From contig JAEXTA010000234.1 of NCBI GenBank assembly GCA_023453665.1, positions 1 through 24,631 on the forward strand: a stretch of DNA of 24,631 bases, read 5' to 3'. The notes under the pieces are model-generated. The model had not been told where the DNA came from. It searched no databases and saw nothing but the letters and a program-made list of their open reading frames with translations. Below are positions 24,453 to 24,631 of the stretch, one piece after another. Source of the stretch: Bacteroidota bacterium (GTDB lineage Bacteria; Bacteroidota; Ignavibacteria; Ignavibacteriales; Ignavibacteriaceae). Made by a program: the position numbers and the translations under genes. Position 1 is the stretch's first letter, and each line of letters begins with the position of its first letter.

Positions 24453-24631
24453 TTACACATCAAAATAGTTTTCTTCTTCGGCTTTGAACAATGAAATAAT
24501 TTCTGCAGCAGTTTTAGCATTTAAAAGCTGGTTGCGGAAAACATCTTTGTTCATCATTCGCGAAATCCTGCTCAACAGTTTAATGTGTGTGCTTACAAGG
24601 TTGTCTTTTCCAACCAATAAAAAAACAAGAT
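24453..24631 (-). CDS. PTS EIIA (fructose/nitrogen-regulatory, PtsN-type) protein, C-terminal end only
   Basis: This gene is not a full open frame in the window. The last 58 codons read in frame from 24629 to the TAA at 24453-24455. The sequence LVFLLVGKDN, HIKLLSRISRMMNKDVFRNQ and AKTAAEIISLFKAEE matches the end of the PTS EIIA type-2 domain: the conserved hydrophobic strand, the His-containing LLS.ISR helix and the final helix. In PtsN-like proteins this domain is phosphorylated on a histidine that lies upstream, outside the window. Whether it is a stand-alone regulator or the end of a larger transporter-linked protein cannot be decided here. Confidence 0.7.
   Translation of the reverse strand, partial: LVFLLVGKDNLVSTHIKLLSRISRMMNKDVFRNQLLNAKTAAEIISLFKAEEENYFDV

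Overview
This AT-rich window looks like a chromosome segment from the Ignavibacteriota / wider Bacteroidota-Chlorobiota group. The main reason is that six predicted secreted proteins end in a type IX secretion (T9SS) C-terminal domain (CTD) with the NYPNPFNPSTKI signature and a 'GVYYYQL...ETKKM' tail. The phylum is inferred from protein style only.

Layout. (1) 1-4817, minus strand: the end of a complex I cluster. An M16 zinc peptidase gene (TTG start) lies directly upstream of nuoG and nuoH, where nuoE/nuoF might be expected. An alanine-type aminotransferase precedes them and has its own intrinsic terminator. (2) 4818-7195, minus: an intergenic region with 16-bp tandem repeats, a near-palindrome and a terminator, then a 695-residue Asp-box propeller protein with a T9SS CTD. 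(3) 7196-7878: 683 bp without a convincing gene, containing a decayed CTD fragment. (4) 7879-9783, plus: a PduS-like flavin/Fe-S protein (TTG start, strong SD) and a PduT-like tandem-BMC shell protein with the cluster-ligating Cys38. Together these suggest an electron conduit through a bacterial microcompartment shell, but no BMC enzyme or other shell gene is nearby. (5) 9831-20821, minus: a run of seven tightly packed genes, with gaps from -4 to 46 bp, that reads as one operon of exported proteins. Five are T9SS-CTD proteins (mostly Asp-box or other beta-propellers), one is a lipoprotein and one is an exported protein without a CTD. (6) 20998-24631, minus: housekeeping genes rlmB, lgt, a small unknown gene, hisS and the end of a PTS EIIA (PtsN-type) gene. 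hisS, the unknown gene and lgt are joined by stop/start overlaps.

The most unusual material is in the T9SS cluster. The CTD cassettes share a 59-bp block identical in four genes. A linker between two CTD strands holds a heptamer repeat in five genes, and in the sixth it holds a perfect 26-bp palindrome read in frame as protein. A lipoprotein appears to carry a CTD-like module inside a carboxypeptidase-regulatory-like beta-sandwich. Gene pairs 5108/17688 and 11251/16164 share large modules in new combinations, which suggests recombination among cell-surface proteins.
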